From the NCBI RefSeq assembly GCF_003050905.1, contig NZ_QAOT01000015.1: DNA of 64,000 nucleotides; one strand, given 5' to 3'. A model generated the notes under the pieces. The model was not told the DNA's origin, ran no database searches, and was given only the letters and a program-made list of their open reading frames with translations. Shown here one piece after another: positions 42,688 to 51,122 of this stretch (within the stretch, counting starts at the first letter, position 1; every line of letters begins with the position of its first letter). Source of the stretch: Cereibacter_A azotoformans. GTDB lineage: Bacteria; Pseudomonadota; Alphaproteobacteria; Rhodobacterales; Rhodobacteraceae. The position numbers and the translations under genes were made by a program.

Positions 42688-43413
42688 TTACCGGCTGTCG
42701 TCAGGCGTGAAGGTCGAGAAATCGACCATCGTGCCCAGCACCTGCAGGTAGGCGATCAGCGCGTCCATCTCCGTCAGCTGCGGCTGGCCGTCGAAGTTGC
42801 GCACGGCGGCCTTGCCATAGCGCTCGAGCAGCCCGTCGCTGTCACCCAGCGGATCCGCCTGCACCCGGAAATCGGCAACCGCGGCTTCCATCATCTCGTC
42901 GGAGTAGGGCACGCCGACGATGCGGTGCGTCGCCATCGTGTCACGGATGTAGCGTCCGTCGATCACTCGGTTCGAGAGGAAGCCGTATTTCGGCATGATC
43001 GATTCGGGCACCACCGACTGCGGGTCGGTGAGGTGATCGACGTGCCACTCGTCCGAGTAACGCTCGCCCACGCGGGCGAGGTCCGGGCCGGTGCGCTTGG
43101 AGCCCCACTGGAACGGGTGGTCGTACATCGACTCGGCCGCAAGGCTGTAGTGGCCATAGCGTTCGAACTCGTCGCGCATCGGACGGATCATCTGGCTGTG
43201 GCAGACATAGCAGCCTTCGCGGATGTAGATGTCGCGGCCGGCCAGCTCGAGCGGGGTGTAGGGGCGAACCCCTTCCACCTTCTCGATCGTGTTCTCGAGA
43301 TAGAACAGCGGCACGATCTGGACCAGGCCGCCGATGGTCACCACGAGAAAGCTGAAGATCAGCAGCAGCGTGGCGTTCGTCTCGAGGATCTTGTGTTTTG
43401 CAAGGATACCCAT
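42688..43413 (-). CDS. ccoO: cbb3 oxidase monoheme cytochrome c subunit CcoO
   Basis: Membrane-anchored cytochrome c of 241 residues. The ATG at 43413 is chosen because GGAGGGG lies just before it; a GTG 15 bases upstream is the less likely alternative. The N-terminal helix begins after KHKILETNATL. The heme-c site is GCYVCHSQMIRPMRDE (Cys in YVCH). The Met ligand is probably in ESIMPKYGFL. It lies 11 bp after ccoN and before ccoQ. Confidence 0.97.
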   Translation of the reverse strand: MGILAKHKILETNATLLLIFSFLVVTIGGLVQIVPLFYLENTIEKVEGVRPYTPLELAGRDIYIREGCYVCHSQMIRPMRDEFERYGHYSLAAESMYDHPFQWGSKRTGPDLARVGERYSDEWHVDHLTDPQSVVPESIMPKYGFLSNRVIDGRYIRDTMATHRIVGVPYSDEMMEAAVADFRVQADPLGDSDGLLERYGKAAVRNFDGQPQLTEMDALIAYLQVLGTMVDFSTFTPDDSR

Positions 43414-43424
43414 GGTCCCCTCCG

Positions 43425-45032
43425 TCACTCAGCGGGAACCGCCGTGGCGCGCACCACCCGGGCGGGGGCGGACGTCACGGTTTTCCACATGTTGTAGCAC
43501 ATGATCAGCGCACCGACGAGGTAGAGCACCCCACCGAGACCCCGCACCACGTTCATCGGGAACTTGGCGGCCACCGTGTCGGCAAAGGCGTTCACGAGGA
43601 AGCCGTTCGCATCGACTTCACGCCACATCAGCCCTTCCATGATCCCCGAGACCCACATCGACGAGGCGTAGAGCACGATGCCGATGGTCGCGAGCCAGAA
43701 GTGCCACGAGACGAGGCTGAGGCTGTAGAGCCGTTCCTTGTTCCAGAGCTTCGGCGTCAGGAAATAGAGCGCACCGAAGGTGATCATGCCGTTCCAGCCA
43801 AGCGCGCCGGAATGGACATGGCCGATGGTCCAGTCGGTGTAGTGCGACAGCGAGTTGACGGCCTTGATCGACATCATCGGGCCTTCGAAGGTGGACATGC
43901 CGTAGAAGCCGATCGAGACGACCATCATGCGGATGATCGGGTCGGTGCGCAGCTTGTCCCAGGCGCCCGAGAGCGTCATCAGGCCGTTGATCATGCCCCC
44001 CCACGACGGCATCCACAGCATGATCGAGAAGACCATCCCGAGCGTCGAAGTCCAGGTCGGCAGCGCCGTGTAGTGCAGGTGGTGCGGACCGGCCCAGATA
44101 TAGAGGAAGATCAGCGCCCAGAAGTGCACGATCGACAGCTTGTAGCTGTAGACCGGACGCTCGGCCTGCTTGGGCACGAAGTAATACATCATGCCGAGGA
44201 AGCCCGCGGTCAGGAAGAAGCCCACGGCGTTGTGGCCATACCACCACTGCACCATGGCGTCCTGCACGCCCGAGAAGACCTGCACGGATTTCGAGCCGAA
44301 GAACGAGACCGGCACCGAGAGGTTGTTGAAGATGTGGAGCATCGCCACGGTGACGATGAAGGCAAGGTAGAACCAGTTGGCCACATAGATGTGGGGCTCC
44401 TTGCGCTTGATGATCGTCCCGAGGAACACGGCCAGGTAGCAGACCCAGACGATCGTCAGCCACCAATCGAGATACCACTCGGGCTCGGCATATTCCTTCG
44501 ACTGGGTCGCCCCCAGCAGATAGCCCGAAGCCGCGAGCACGATGAAGAGGTTGTAGCCCCAGAAGACGAACCAGGCGAGGTTGCCGCCCCACAGGCGCGC
44601 CGCCGAGGTCCGTTGCACGACATAGAAGCTCGTCGCGATCAGGGCGTTGCCGCCGAACGCGAAGATCACCGCGGACGTGTGCAGGGGACGCAGACGGCCG
44701 AAGTTCAGATAGCCTTGCGCCCATTCGAAGTTGAGCACCGGAAAGGCCAGCTGGAAGGCGATGAAGACCGCCACGAGGAAGCCCACCACACCCCAGAAGG
44801 CCGTCGCCACCACACCGTAGCGGATGACGCCGTCCATGTATTCGGTCTGGAGCGCGGGCTTGGGACGGATCTCGTCCCCCACCCGGCGCACCTGCCACAG
44901 AAAGAGACCGCCGGCCACCAGCATGACCGTCACGGCGTTGACCAAATATGCCAGGTCGCGCGCATAATTGGCTGCGATCGCGGCGCACAGCGCGATCACG
45001 CCGAGCGCGACCAACTTAACGTAATCCCACAT
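43425..45032 (-). CDS. ccoN: cbb3 cytochrome oxidase catalytic subunit CcoN
   Basis: Heme-copper oxidase catalytic subunit of 535 residues with about twelve membrane helices. It binds heme b and the heme b3-CuB site for O2 reduction at low oxygen. Conserved segments include WWYGHNAVGFFLTAGFLGMM, the CuB/heme ligand region WAGPHHLHYTALP and HSGALGWNGMITFGALYFL. The first two positions with His pairs fit the family. It is the first gene of ccoNOQP, with two FNR-like boxes upstream. Confidence 0.98.
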   Translation of the reverse strand: MWDYVKLVALGVIALCAAIAANYARDLAYLVNAVTVMLVAGGLFLWQVRRVGDEIRPKPALQTEYMDGVIRYGVVATAFWGVVGFLVAVFIAFQLAFPVLNFEWAQGYLNFGRLRPLHTSAVIFAFGGNALIATSFYVVQRTSAARLWGGNLAWFVFWGYNLFIVLAASGYLLGATQSKEYAEPEWYLDWWLTIVWVCYLAVFLGTIIKRKEPHIYVANWFYLAFIVTVAMLHIFNNLSVPVSFFGSKSVQVFSGVQDAMVQWWYGHNAVGFFLTAGFLGMMYYFVPKQAERPVYSYKLSIVHFWALIFLYIWAGPHHLHYTALPTWTSTLGMVFSIMLWMPSWGGMINGLMTLSGAWDKLRTDPIIRMMVVSIGFYGMSTFEGPMMSIKAVNSLSHYTDWTIGHVHSGALGWNGMITFGALYFLTPKLWNKERLYSLSLVSWHFWLATIGIVLYASSMWVSGIMEGLMWREVDANGFLVNAFADTVAAKFPMNVVRGLGGVLYLVGALIMCYNMWKTVTSAPARVVRATAVPAE

Positions 45033-45119
45033 CTTGCGTCCCTTCGTCTTCGCTAGGCCGACTCCCCCGGCCGATGCTTATCGACAGGCCGTGTGTGGCG
45101 GCATGTCGCGGAATGTGCC

Positions 45120-45133
45120 TTGATCCATGTCAA
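45120..45133. promoter_or_regulatory. FNR-like box A upstream of ccoN
   Basis: TTGAT-CCAT-GTCAA matches the FNR consensus in nine of ten positions. Its centre is about 95 bp from the ccoN start and 32 bp from box B. It may position FnrL for ccoN transcription, but the exact transcription start is not known from sequence. Confidence 0.65.
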
Positions 45134-45151
45134 CGGTTTCGGTCCTGATAC

Positions 45152-45165
45152 TTGATCAGCATCAA
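45152..45165. promoter_or_regulatory. FNR box B between ccoN and uspA
   Basis: TTGAT-CAGC-ATCAA is a perfect match to the FNR consensus. Its centre is about 69 bp before the uspA start and 127 bp before ccoN. A standard activator position of -41.5 for uspA would put the transcription start near 45200, just ahead of the uspA ribosome-binding site. Confidence 0.85.
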
Positions 45166-45226
45166 GGAACAAAGCCCCATTCGATCACACATTCGAGGCG
45201 GATGCTCATCGGCTGGAGGTAGTGAA

Positions 45227-46075
45227 ATGGCCTATAAATCCTTGTTGACGGTGGCCACCTCGCCCGACCGGGTCGAGCCGGCCATCTCGGTTGCGTCGCG
45301 GCTCGCCCTGAACGAGGACGCGCACCTGGACGTGCTGGCGCTTGGCATCGACGGAACGCAGGTGGCCTACTACAACATGGGCGGCACGGCGGTCGTGCTG
45401 CAGATGGCGCTGGAACGCGCCGAGCACGATGCCCAGGCCGTCGAGAAGGCCGCCACTGCGGCGCTTTCGGGGCAGCCCTCGATGCTGCGCCATTCGGTCG
45501 AGACAGCGGTGGCCCAGATGGGCGGGCTGGCCGGTCTCGTCGCGCTGCGCTCGCGCTTTGCCGATCTCGTGGTGCTGTCACGGCCCTACGGCAAGGGCCG
45601 GGGTGCCGAATCCGAAGCCGTGGTCGAGGCGGCGCTGTTCGAGGGCCAGGCCCCGGTGCTGGTGGTGCCGGACGATCCCTCGCTCAGCACGAACTTCGGC
45701 CGGCGGATCGTGATCGCCTGGGACCAGAGCCGCGAGGCGCTGACCGCGGTGCGCAAGGCGATGCCCTTCCTGCTGCGGGCGGACAACGTGAACATCGTGA
45801 TCGTGGACCCCGCCGCACATGGCGCCGAGCGGTCCGATCCGGGCGGGGCGCTGTGCCAGATGCTCGTGCGTCATGGCGTGCGGGCCGAAGTGTCGGTTCT
45901 GGCAAAGACCCTGCCGCGCGTCTCGGACGTGATCGCGCGCCATGTGCGCGACCAGGATGGCGACCTGCTGGTGATGGGGGCCTACGGTCACTCGCGCTTC
46001 CGCGAAGCCATTCTGGGCGGCGCCACCCGAGACATGCTGGAACTGGCCGAGGTGCCGGTCCTGATGGCGCACTGA
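45227..46075 (+). CDS. uspA: Universal stress protein with two Usp domains
   Basis: Tandem-domain universal stress protein of 282 residues. The ATG at 45227 follows GGAGGT. The first domain starts AYKSLLTVATSPDRVEPAIS and the second RRIVIAWDQSREALTAVRKA. The C-terminal GAYGHSRFREAILGGATRDM contains the G-x2-G-x9-G-S/T ATP-binding pattern. It is divergent from ccoN and shares the region with the FNR boxes, suggesting expression at low oxygen. Confidence 0.93.
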   Translation: MAYKSLLTVATSPDRVEPAISVASRLALNEDAHLDVLALGIDGTQVAYYNMGGTAVVLQMALERAEHDAQAVEKAATAALSGQPSMLRHSVETAVAQMGGLAGLVALRSRFADLVVLSRPYGKGRGAESEAVVEAALFEGQAPVLVVPDDPSLSTNFGRRIVIAWDQSREALTAVRKAMPFLLRADNVNIVIVDPAAHGAERSDPGGALCQMLVRHGVRAEVSVLAKTLPRVSDVIARHVRDQDGDLLVMGAYGHSRFREAILGGATRDMLELAEVPVLMAH

Positions 46076-46080
46076 GGCGC

Positions 46081-46107
46081 AAGGGACCGCCGGTCGGGCG
46101 GGCCCTT
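46081..46107. terminator. Stem-loop between uspA and fnrL
   Basis: AAGGG-A-CCGCC and GGCGG-G-CCCTT form a 10 bp stem with one mismatch and loop GGTCG, located between the convergent stops of uspA and fnrL. It is likely a shared terminator for both genes; T-tracts are short. Confidence 0.5.
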
Positions 46108-46108
46108 C

Positions 46109-46855
46109 TCAGACGGGAAGGCCGCCGTCGCTGTCGTCGCCCGCCTCTTCCAGAAGGCGGGCGAAGTCGTTCACGATCACATGCCGCTTGCCCTCAAGCG
46201 CGATCACCCCGTCGCGCTTGAGCGCCGAGACCTGACGGCTCACGGTCTCGAGCGTCAGGCCCAGATAGTCCGCCATCTCCTCGCGCGTGAGCGGCAGGTC
46301 GAAGGTCAGCGGCCCCTTGGCGTCACGCAGCTTAAGCGACGCGTCGCGCCGGGCGATGATGGCAAGCAGGCTCGCGATCTTCTCACGCGCAGTCTTGCGC
46401 CCCAGCAGCAGCATCCACTCCCGCGCGGCATCCAGTTCGTCCAGCGTCATCTCGAGCAGCCGCTGCCCGACATGGGGCGTCTTCTGCATCATGTCCTCGA
46501 ACGGCTTGCGCCGGAAGCAGCACATGAGAAGATCGGTCGTGGCCGTGACATCATAGGCCACCGTCTGCCGGCCCGGACGGCCGACGAAATCCGACGGAAG
46601 GAGAAGCCCGACCATCTGCCGGCGGCCATCCTCGAGGGTCTGGGTCAGCGTGGCGATCCCGGTCACGACCGAGGCCACGAAATCCATCTTGTCCCCCGAC
46701 CAGATCACCGTCTGGCCGGCCTGATAGCTGCGGTAATACTTGATCTGCTCAAGGGTCGTCAGCTCTTCGCTGTCGCAGCGCGCGCAGACGGCGCGATGAC
46801 GGATCGGGCAGTCGCCGCAGCGGTGGAGGAGGGTTGGGACTTCGTGCAGCGTCAT
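46109..46855 (-). CDS. fnrL: Oxygen-sensing transcription regulator FnrL
   Basis: CRP/FNR-family regulator of 248 residues that controls anaerobic and photosynthetic genes. The N-terminal Cys cluster CGDCPIRHRAVCARC (Cys13, 16, 24, 27), with Cys112/113 further along (MCCFRRKPF), would bind the oxygen-labile [4Fe-4S] cluster. The DNA-binding helix LTREEMADYLGLTLETVSRQ has the FNR-type ETVSR recognition motif (E-x-x-S-R). A consensus FNR box lies only 14 bp before the start codon, suggesting autoregulation. It is divergent from hemN. Confidence 0.98.
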   Translation of the reverse strand: MTLHEVPTLLHRCGDCPIRHRAVCARCDSEELTTLEQIKYYRSYQAGQTVIWSGDKMDFVASVVTGIATLTQTLEDGRRQMVGLLLPSDFVGRPGRQTVAYDVTATTDLLMCCFRRKPFEDMMQKTPHVGQRLLEMTLDELDAAREWMLLLGRKTAREKIASLLAIIARRDASLKLRDAKGPLTFDLPLTREEMADYLGLTLETVSRQVSALKRDGVIALEGKRHVIVNDFARLLEEAGDDSDGGLPV

Positions 46856-46868
46856 GCTGTTTCCCCGC

Positions 46869-46882
46869 TTGATCTGAATCAA
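46869..46882. promoter_or_regulatory. FNR box between fnrL and hemN
   Basis: TTGAT-CTGA-ATCAA is a perfect match to the FNR consensus. Its centre (46875.5) lies exactly 41.5 bp before the A of the hemN start codon and about 20 bp from the fnrL start. An activator placed here would start hemN mRNA at or near its ATG; for fnrL the site overlaps the promoter or leader. Confidence 0.9.
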
Positions 46883-46894
46883 AGCAATAAACGA

Positions 46895-46913
46895 CTTTCG
46901 CACCTAGCGAAAG
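46895..46913. promoter_or_regulatory. Inverted repeat immediately before hemN
   Basis: CTTTCGC-accta-GCGAAAG is a perfect 7 bp dyad ending three bases before the hemN ATG. As DNA it could be an operator overlapping the -10 region; as RNA it would form a hairpin covering the translation start. No ribosome-binding site is visible between it and the ATG. Confidence 0.5.
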
Positions 46914-46916
46914 CCG

Positions 46917-48269
46917 ATGGAGTCGGTTTCTCATCTTGCAAAACTCGGGCTCTTTGACGCGCGGGTTCCACGCTACACGAGCTACCCGACCGCCCCCCAC
47001 TTTGGCGAAGGGGTGACGCAACAGCTTCATGCGGGATGGATCTCGTCCATTCCTGCCGGAAGTTCAGTGTCCTTGTACCTGCACGTCCCCTTCTGCCGCC
47101 GGTTGTGCTGGTTTTGCGCCTGCCGCACGCAGGGCACGAGCTCTGACGCCCCGGTGCGCGCTTATGCCGCAGCCCTCAAGTCCGAGATCGCCCTGATCCA
47201 CGCGCGGCTCGCGCCGGGGGTGCGCCTGTCGCGGATGCACTGGGGCGGAGGCACCCCCACGCTCCTGCCGCCCGACCTGATCCGCGAACTGGTGCTGGCG
47301 ATTCGCGACGCCCTGCCCTACGGGCCCGAGACCGAGTTCTCGGTCGAGGTCGATCCGAACGAGATCGACGCCGCCCGGCTCGATGCGCTCTTCGAGGCCG
47401 GCATGAACCGCGTCTCGATCGGCGTGCAGGATTTCGACCCGATGATCCAGAAGGCCATCGGCCGCGAACAGGGCCATGACCTGACCCGGCGCCTCACCGA
47501 GGATCTGCGCGCCTGCGGGCTCGAGGGGCTCGACATCGACATGCTCTACGGTCTGCCGCACCAGACCCCGCAGGGCATCGCGGCCACGGTGCAGAAGCTG
47601 CTGGCGCTTTCGCCCGATCGGGTGGCGGTGCTGGGCTACGCTCATGTGCCCGCGATCTCGCGGCGGCAGCTGATGATCCCCACGGCCGCCATCCCCCGCC
47701 CGGAAGAGCGTCTGGGCCTGTTCGAGACCGCGCGCGACCTGATCCTGTGGGACGGCTACCAGCCCGTCGGCCTCGACAGGTTCGCCCGCGCCGGCGATCC
47801 TCTGGCCCACGCCCGCGCCTGCGGCCGGCTGCGCCGCTCGTTCGCGGGCTACACCGATGACCGGGCCGAGACGCTGATCGGGATCGGGGCCTCGGCCATA
47901 TCCCGCTTTCCACAGGGCTTCACCCAGAACGCGCCCAGCACCTCCGATCACCTCCGCGCGATCCGGTCCGGGCGGTTCTCGACCAGCCGCGGCCACGCGC
48001 TGACCGACGAGGACCGGCTGCGCGGGCGGATGATCGAGCAGCTTCTCTGCGATTTCCGCATCAGCCGCGCCCAGATCCTCGCCCGGTTCGCCATCACGCC
48101 CGAGCGGCTCGAGGCCCTGTTCCGCAGCTGCGCGGCCGCCTTCCCCGGCATGGTCGAGATCACGGGCCACGGGCTCGAGATCACCGACGAGGGCCGCCCC
48201 CTCACCCGCATGATCGCCCGCACCTTCGACGCCTACGACCAGAGCCGCAGGCGGCCGGACACGGTCTGA
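46917..48269 (+). CDS. hemN: Oxygen-independent coproporphyrinogen III oxidase (HemN; hemZ in R. sphaeroides)
   Basis: Radical-SAM enzyme that makes protoporphyrinogen IX without O2. The 450 residues carry the cluster motif C60-RRL-C64-WF-C67-A-C69, which has the extra Cys typical of true HemN, then MHWGGGTPTLL, VEVDPNEI and DIDMLYGLPHQTP. The C-terminal HemN domain is present. The start is the ATG at 46917; no upstream in-frame ATG exists. I recall the fnrL-linked copy being named hemZ in R. sphaeroides. Regulated by FnrL through the upstream box. Confidence 0.96.
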   Translation: MESVSHLAKLGLFDARVPRYTSYPTAPHFGEGVTQQLHAGWISSIPAGSSVSLYLHVPFCRRLCWFCACRTQGTSSDAPVRAYAAALKSEIALIHARLAPGVRLSRMHWGGGTPTLLPPDLIRELVLAIRDALPYGPETEFSVEVDPNEIDAARLDALFEAGMNRVSIGVQDFDPMIQKAIGREQGHDLTRRLTEDLRACGLEGLDIDMLYGLPHQTPQGIAATVQKLLALSPDRVAVLGYAHVPAISRRQLMIPTAAIPRPEERLGLFETARDLILWDGYQPVGLDRFARAGDPLAHARACGRLRRSFAGYTDDRAETLIGIGASAISRFPQGFTQNAPSTSDHLRAIRSGRFSTSRGHALTDEDRLRGRMIEQLLCDFRISRAQILARFAITPERLEALFRSCAAAFPGMVEITGHGLEITDEGRPLTRMIARTFDAYDQSRRRPDTV

Positions 48270-48290
48270 ACCCGCCTCGACGTCGACCCT

Positions 48291-49514
48291 TCACGCCGGA
48301 CGGCGCCGCTCGACAAACTCCACCAGCCGCGGCAGGCAGACCGTGCGCAGGTCGTAGCGGCCGAGGATCGTGTCGCGCGCGGCCTCGCGCAGCGGCCGGA
48401 ACCGCTCGGGCTCGGCCAGGGCAAGGATCATGGCGCGCGACCAGCCCGGCACGTCGAAGAAATCGACCAGCAACCCGTTTCGCCCGTCCTCGATCACCTC
48501 TTCGACCGGCGCGGTGCGCGAGCCGATCACCAGCGCGCCCGCCGACATCGCCTCGAGCATCGACCAGGAGAGGACGAACGGATAGGTCAGATAGGCATGG
48601 GCCCGGCTGACCTGCATCAGCGCCCTGAACCGGTCGTAAGGCACGCGGCCCATGAAATGCACGCGCGAGAGATCGAGCCCGCCGCCCGCCTCGTCGAGGA
48701 AACGCTGCTTCCAGCTGCCCGTCGCCGGTGCGGGGCCGTAGCTCACGCCCTCGCCGCCCACCAGCACCACCTGCGCCTGGGGGCGTGCCGAGAGAACCTC
48801 GGGCAGGGCGCGCAGGAAGATATGATAGCCGCGGTAGGGTTCGAGGTTGCGGTTGACGAAGGTCAGCACCTCATCGCCGGGGCGGAGCACACGCCCGTCC
48901 GGCAGCGCGAAGGATGCGCCGGGGTCGGGCGCCATCGAGAGGGTATCCACCCCGTCGTGAATGACCTCGATCTGCCGCCGCAGCGCCGCGGGATAGGTCG
49001 AGGCCTGCCACTGCGTCGGTGACAGCCCGGCGTCAGCGTGCAGCAGCGCCTGCCCCAGATGCGCCGCCCTGCCCTGCGCGATCATCACCGCGTCAAAGGC
49101 GTGCCGGTCGAACTCGGGATCGAAGCCCACATCCTGCCCGATCCCGCGATAGTAGAACTCGGCATAGATCAGCAGCTTCGCCTCGGGCCAGACTTCCTTC
49201 AGGAACAGCGTCTCGCCCCAGCCGGAGTGACCGAAGATGACATCGGGCCTGTAGCCCTTCTGGTCGCGCAGCTGCAGCGCCGCGCGCGCCACGGTCACGC
49301 CCCGATCGCTCATCTGCGTGAAATTCCGCCCCAGCCGCGTCGCCTGCGGATCTGGGACGGGGGTCGCGTGGCGATAGCGCAGCACGGGGATGGGCGCCTC
49401 GCGCCCGTTGGTCGCATCGGTCAGGGCCAGACACTCGTGCCCGCGGCGCGCAAGCTCGGGTGCGAGATGCAGGAACTGGCCGGGAAAGTTCTGGTGGACG
49501 AACAGGATCTTCAT
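48291..49514 (-). CDS. Glycosyltransferase family 4-like protein
   Basis: GT-B-fold glycosyltransferase of 407 residues. The N-terminus (MKILFVHQNFPGQFLHLAPE) and the GHSGWGETLFLKEVWP segment are shared by a Glyco_trans_4-like family. The C-terminal domain has FMGRVPYDRFRALMQVSRAH and the donor-binding stretch SMLEAMSAGALVIGSRTAPV with EEVIEDG. Sugar and acceptor are unknown. It starts six bases after the stop of the yejF-like gene, so it is probably the last gene of the peptide-transport operon, although no functional tie is known. Confidence 0.85.
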   Translation of the reverse strand: MKILFVHQNFPGQFLHLAPELARRGHECLALTDATNGREAPIPVLRYRHATPVPDPQATRLGRNFTQMSDRGVTVARAALQLRDQKGYRPDVIFGHSGWGETLFLKEVWPEAKLLIYAEFYYRGIGQDVGFDPEFDRHAFDAVMIAQGRAAHLGQALLHADAGLSPTQWQASTYPAALRRQIEVIHDGVDTLSMAPDPGASFALPDGRVLRPGDEVLTFVNRNLEPYRGYHIFLRALPEVLSARPQAQVVLVGGEGVSYGPAPATGSWKQRFLDEAGGGLDLSRVHFMGRVPYDRFRALMQVSRAHAYLTYPFVLSWSMLEAMSAGALVIGSRTAPVEEVIEDGRNGLLVDFFDVPGWSRAMILALAEPERFRPLREAARDTILGRYDLRTVCLPRLVEFVERRRPA

Positions 49515-49520
49515 GGCGCC

Positions 49521-51122
49521 TCAGGCGGGCTGGCGCACCGGCCCTCCGAAGGCGGCGGCCAGCAGGGTGCGGGTGTAGTCGGTCTTGGGCCGCTCGAAGA
49601 CCTCGTCGCCCTCGCCGGCCTCCACAACATCGCCGTCCTTCATGACCAGAACCTTGTGCGACAAGGCCCGCACCACCCTCAGGTCGTGGCTGATGAACAG
49701 ATAGGCCAGCCCCCACTTGCGCTGCAGCGCGCGCAGAAGATCCACGATCTGGACCTGCACGGTCATGTCGAGCGCGCTTGTGGGCTCGTCCAGCACCACG
49801 AACTTCGGGCGCAGGATCATCGCCCGGGCGATGGCGATGCGCTGGCGCTGCCCGCCCGAGAATTCGTGCGGGTAGCGGCCCATCGCGGCGGGGTCGAGGC
49901 CGACCTCGGTCATGATCTCGGCCACCATGTCGCGGCGGTCGCGGCCCTTCTCCACGCCATGCACGCCCAGCCCCTCGGCGATGATCTGCTCGACCGTCAT
50001 GCGTGGCGACAGGCTGCCATAGGGATCCTGGAACACGATCTGCATGTCGCGCCGGATCTCGCGCAGCGCCCGCGCCCGGCGCGACTGGATCTCCTGCCCG
50101 AGGAAGGTGATCGGCCCCTGCGACTCGATCAGCCGCAGAAGTGCAAGCGCCAGCGTCGTCTTGCCCGAGCCGCTCTCGCCCACCACGCCCAGCGTCTCGC
50201 CCTCGCGGATCGAGAGGCTGGCGGCGTTGACCGCCTTCACATGGCCGACGGTGCGCCGCAGGATGCCGCGCTGGATCGGGAACCAGATGCGCAGGTCGCG
50301 GGTGCGCACGATCTCGGCCGCGCCGGCCGGCACCGGATCGGGCCGGCCCTTCGGCTCGGCCGCCAGCAGCTTCTGCGTGTAGGGATGCTGCGGCGCCGCG
50401 AAGATCTGCGCCGCCGGCCCCTGCTCGACGATCTCGCCGCCCTGCATGACGCAGACCCGATCGGCAATGCGCCGCACCACGCCGAGATCGTGGGTGATGA
50501 ACAGAAGGCTCAGGCCTTCCTTCGCCTTCAGTTCGGCCAGAAGGTCGAGGATCTGCGCCTGGATCGTCACGTCGAGCGCGGTGGTCGGCTCGTCCGCGAC
50601 CAGCAGGTCGGGGCCGTTGGCCAGCGCCATCGCGATCATCACCCGCTGCCGCTGCCCGCCCGACAGCTGGTGCGGATAGGCGCCCAGCCGGCTTTCGGGC
50701 TCGCGGATGCCCACCTTCACCAGCAGGTCGAGGATGCGCGCCCGCGCCTTCTCGCCGGTCAGGCCCTGATGCAGGGCGAGGCTCTCACCGATCTGCCGCT
50801 CGATCGTGTGCAGCGGGTTCAGCGAGGTCATCGGCTCCTGGAAGATGAAGCTGATGTCGTTGCCGCGCACCTTGCGCAGCGCGGGTTCCGGCGCGCCCAC
50901 CATCTCGCGCTCGCCATAGCGGACGGACCCCGAGACCTCGGCGCTGTCGGGCAGAAGCGACACGGTGGACAGCGCCGTCACCGACTTGCCCGAGCCGCTT
51001 TCCCCCACCAGCGCCACCGTCTCGCCGCGCCCGACCGAGAAGCTGACGCGCTTGACAGCCTCGACCACGCGGCCGTCCTGCCGGAAGCGGACGGTCAGCT
51101 CTTTCACCTCGAGAACGCTCAT
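49521..51122 (-). CDS. yejF: Dual ATP-binding subunit of oligopeptide ABC importer (YejF-like)
   Basis: Fused ATPase of 533 residues with two ABC domains that powers YejBE. The first has Walker A GESGSGKSVTALS (about 40-52) and LSGGQRQRV; the second has GESGSGKTTLALA (about 325) and FSGGQRQRIAIARAMIL. Each is followed by an oligopeptide-type C-terminal extension (HPYTQKLLAAEP; DYTRTLLAAAF). The ATG overlaps the yejE stop by four bases. It follows yejA, yejB and yejE. Confidence 0.95.
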   Translation of the reverse strand: MSVLEVKELTVRFRQDGRVVEAVKRVSFSVGRGETVALVGESGSGKSVTALSTVSLLPDSAEVSGSVRYGEREMVGAPEPALRKVRGNDISFIFQEPMTSLNPLHTIERQIGESLALHQGLTGEKARARILDLLVKVGIREPESRLGAYPHQLSGGQRQRVMIAMALANGPDLLVADEPTTALDVTIQAQILDLLAELKAKEGLSLLFITHDLGVVRRIADRVCVMQGGEIVEQGPAAQIFAAPQHPYTQKLLAAEPKGRPDPVPAGAAEIVRTRDLRIWFPIQRGILRRTVGHVKAVNAASLSIREGETLGVVGESGSGKTTLALALLRLIESQGPITFLGQEIQSRRARALREIRRDMQIVFQDPYGSLSPRMTVEQIIAEGLGVHGVEKGRDRRDMVAEIMTEVGLDPAAMGRYPHEFSGGQRQRIAIARAMILRPKFVVLDEPTSALDMTVQVQIVDLLRALQRKWGLAYLFISHDLRVVRALSHKVLVMKDGDVVEAGEGDEVFERPKTDYTRTLLAAAFGGPVRQPA

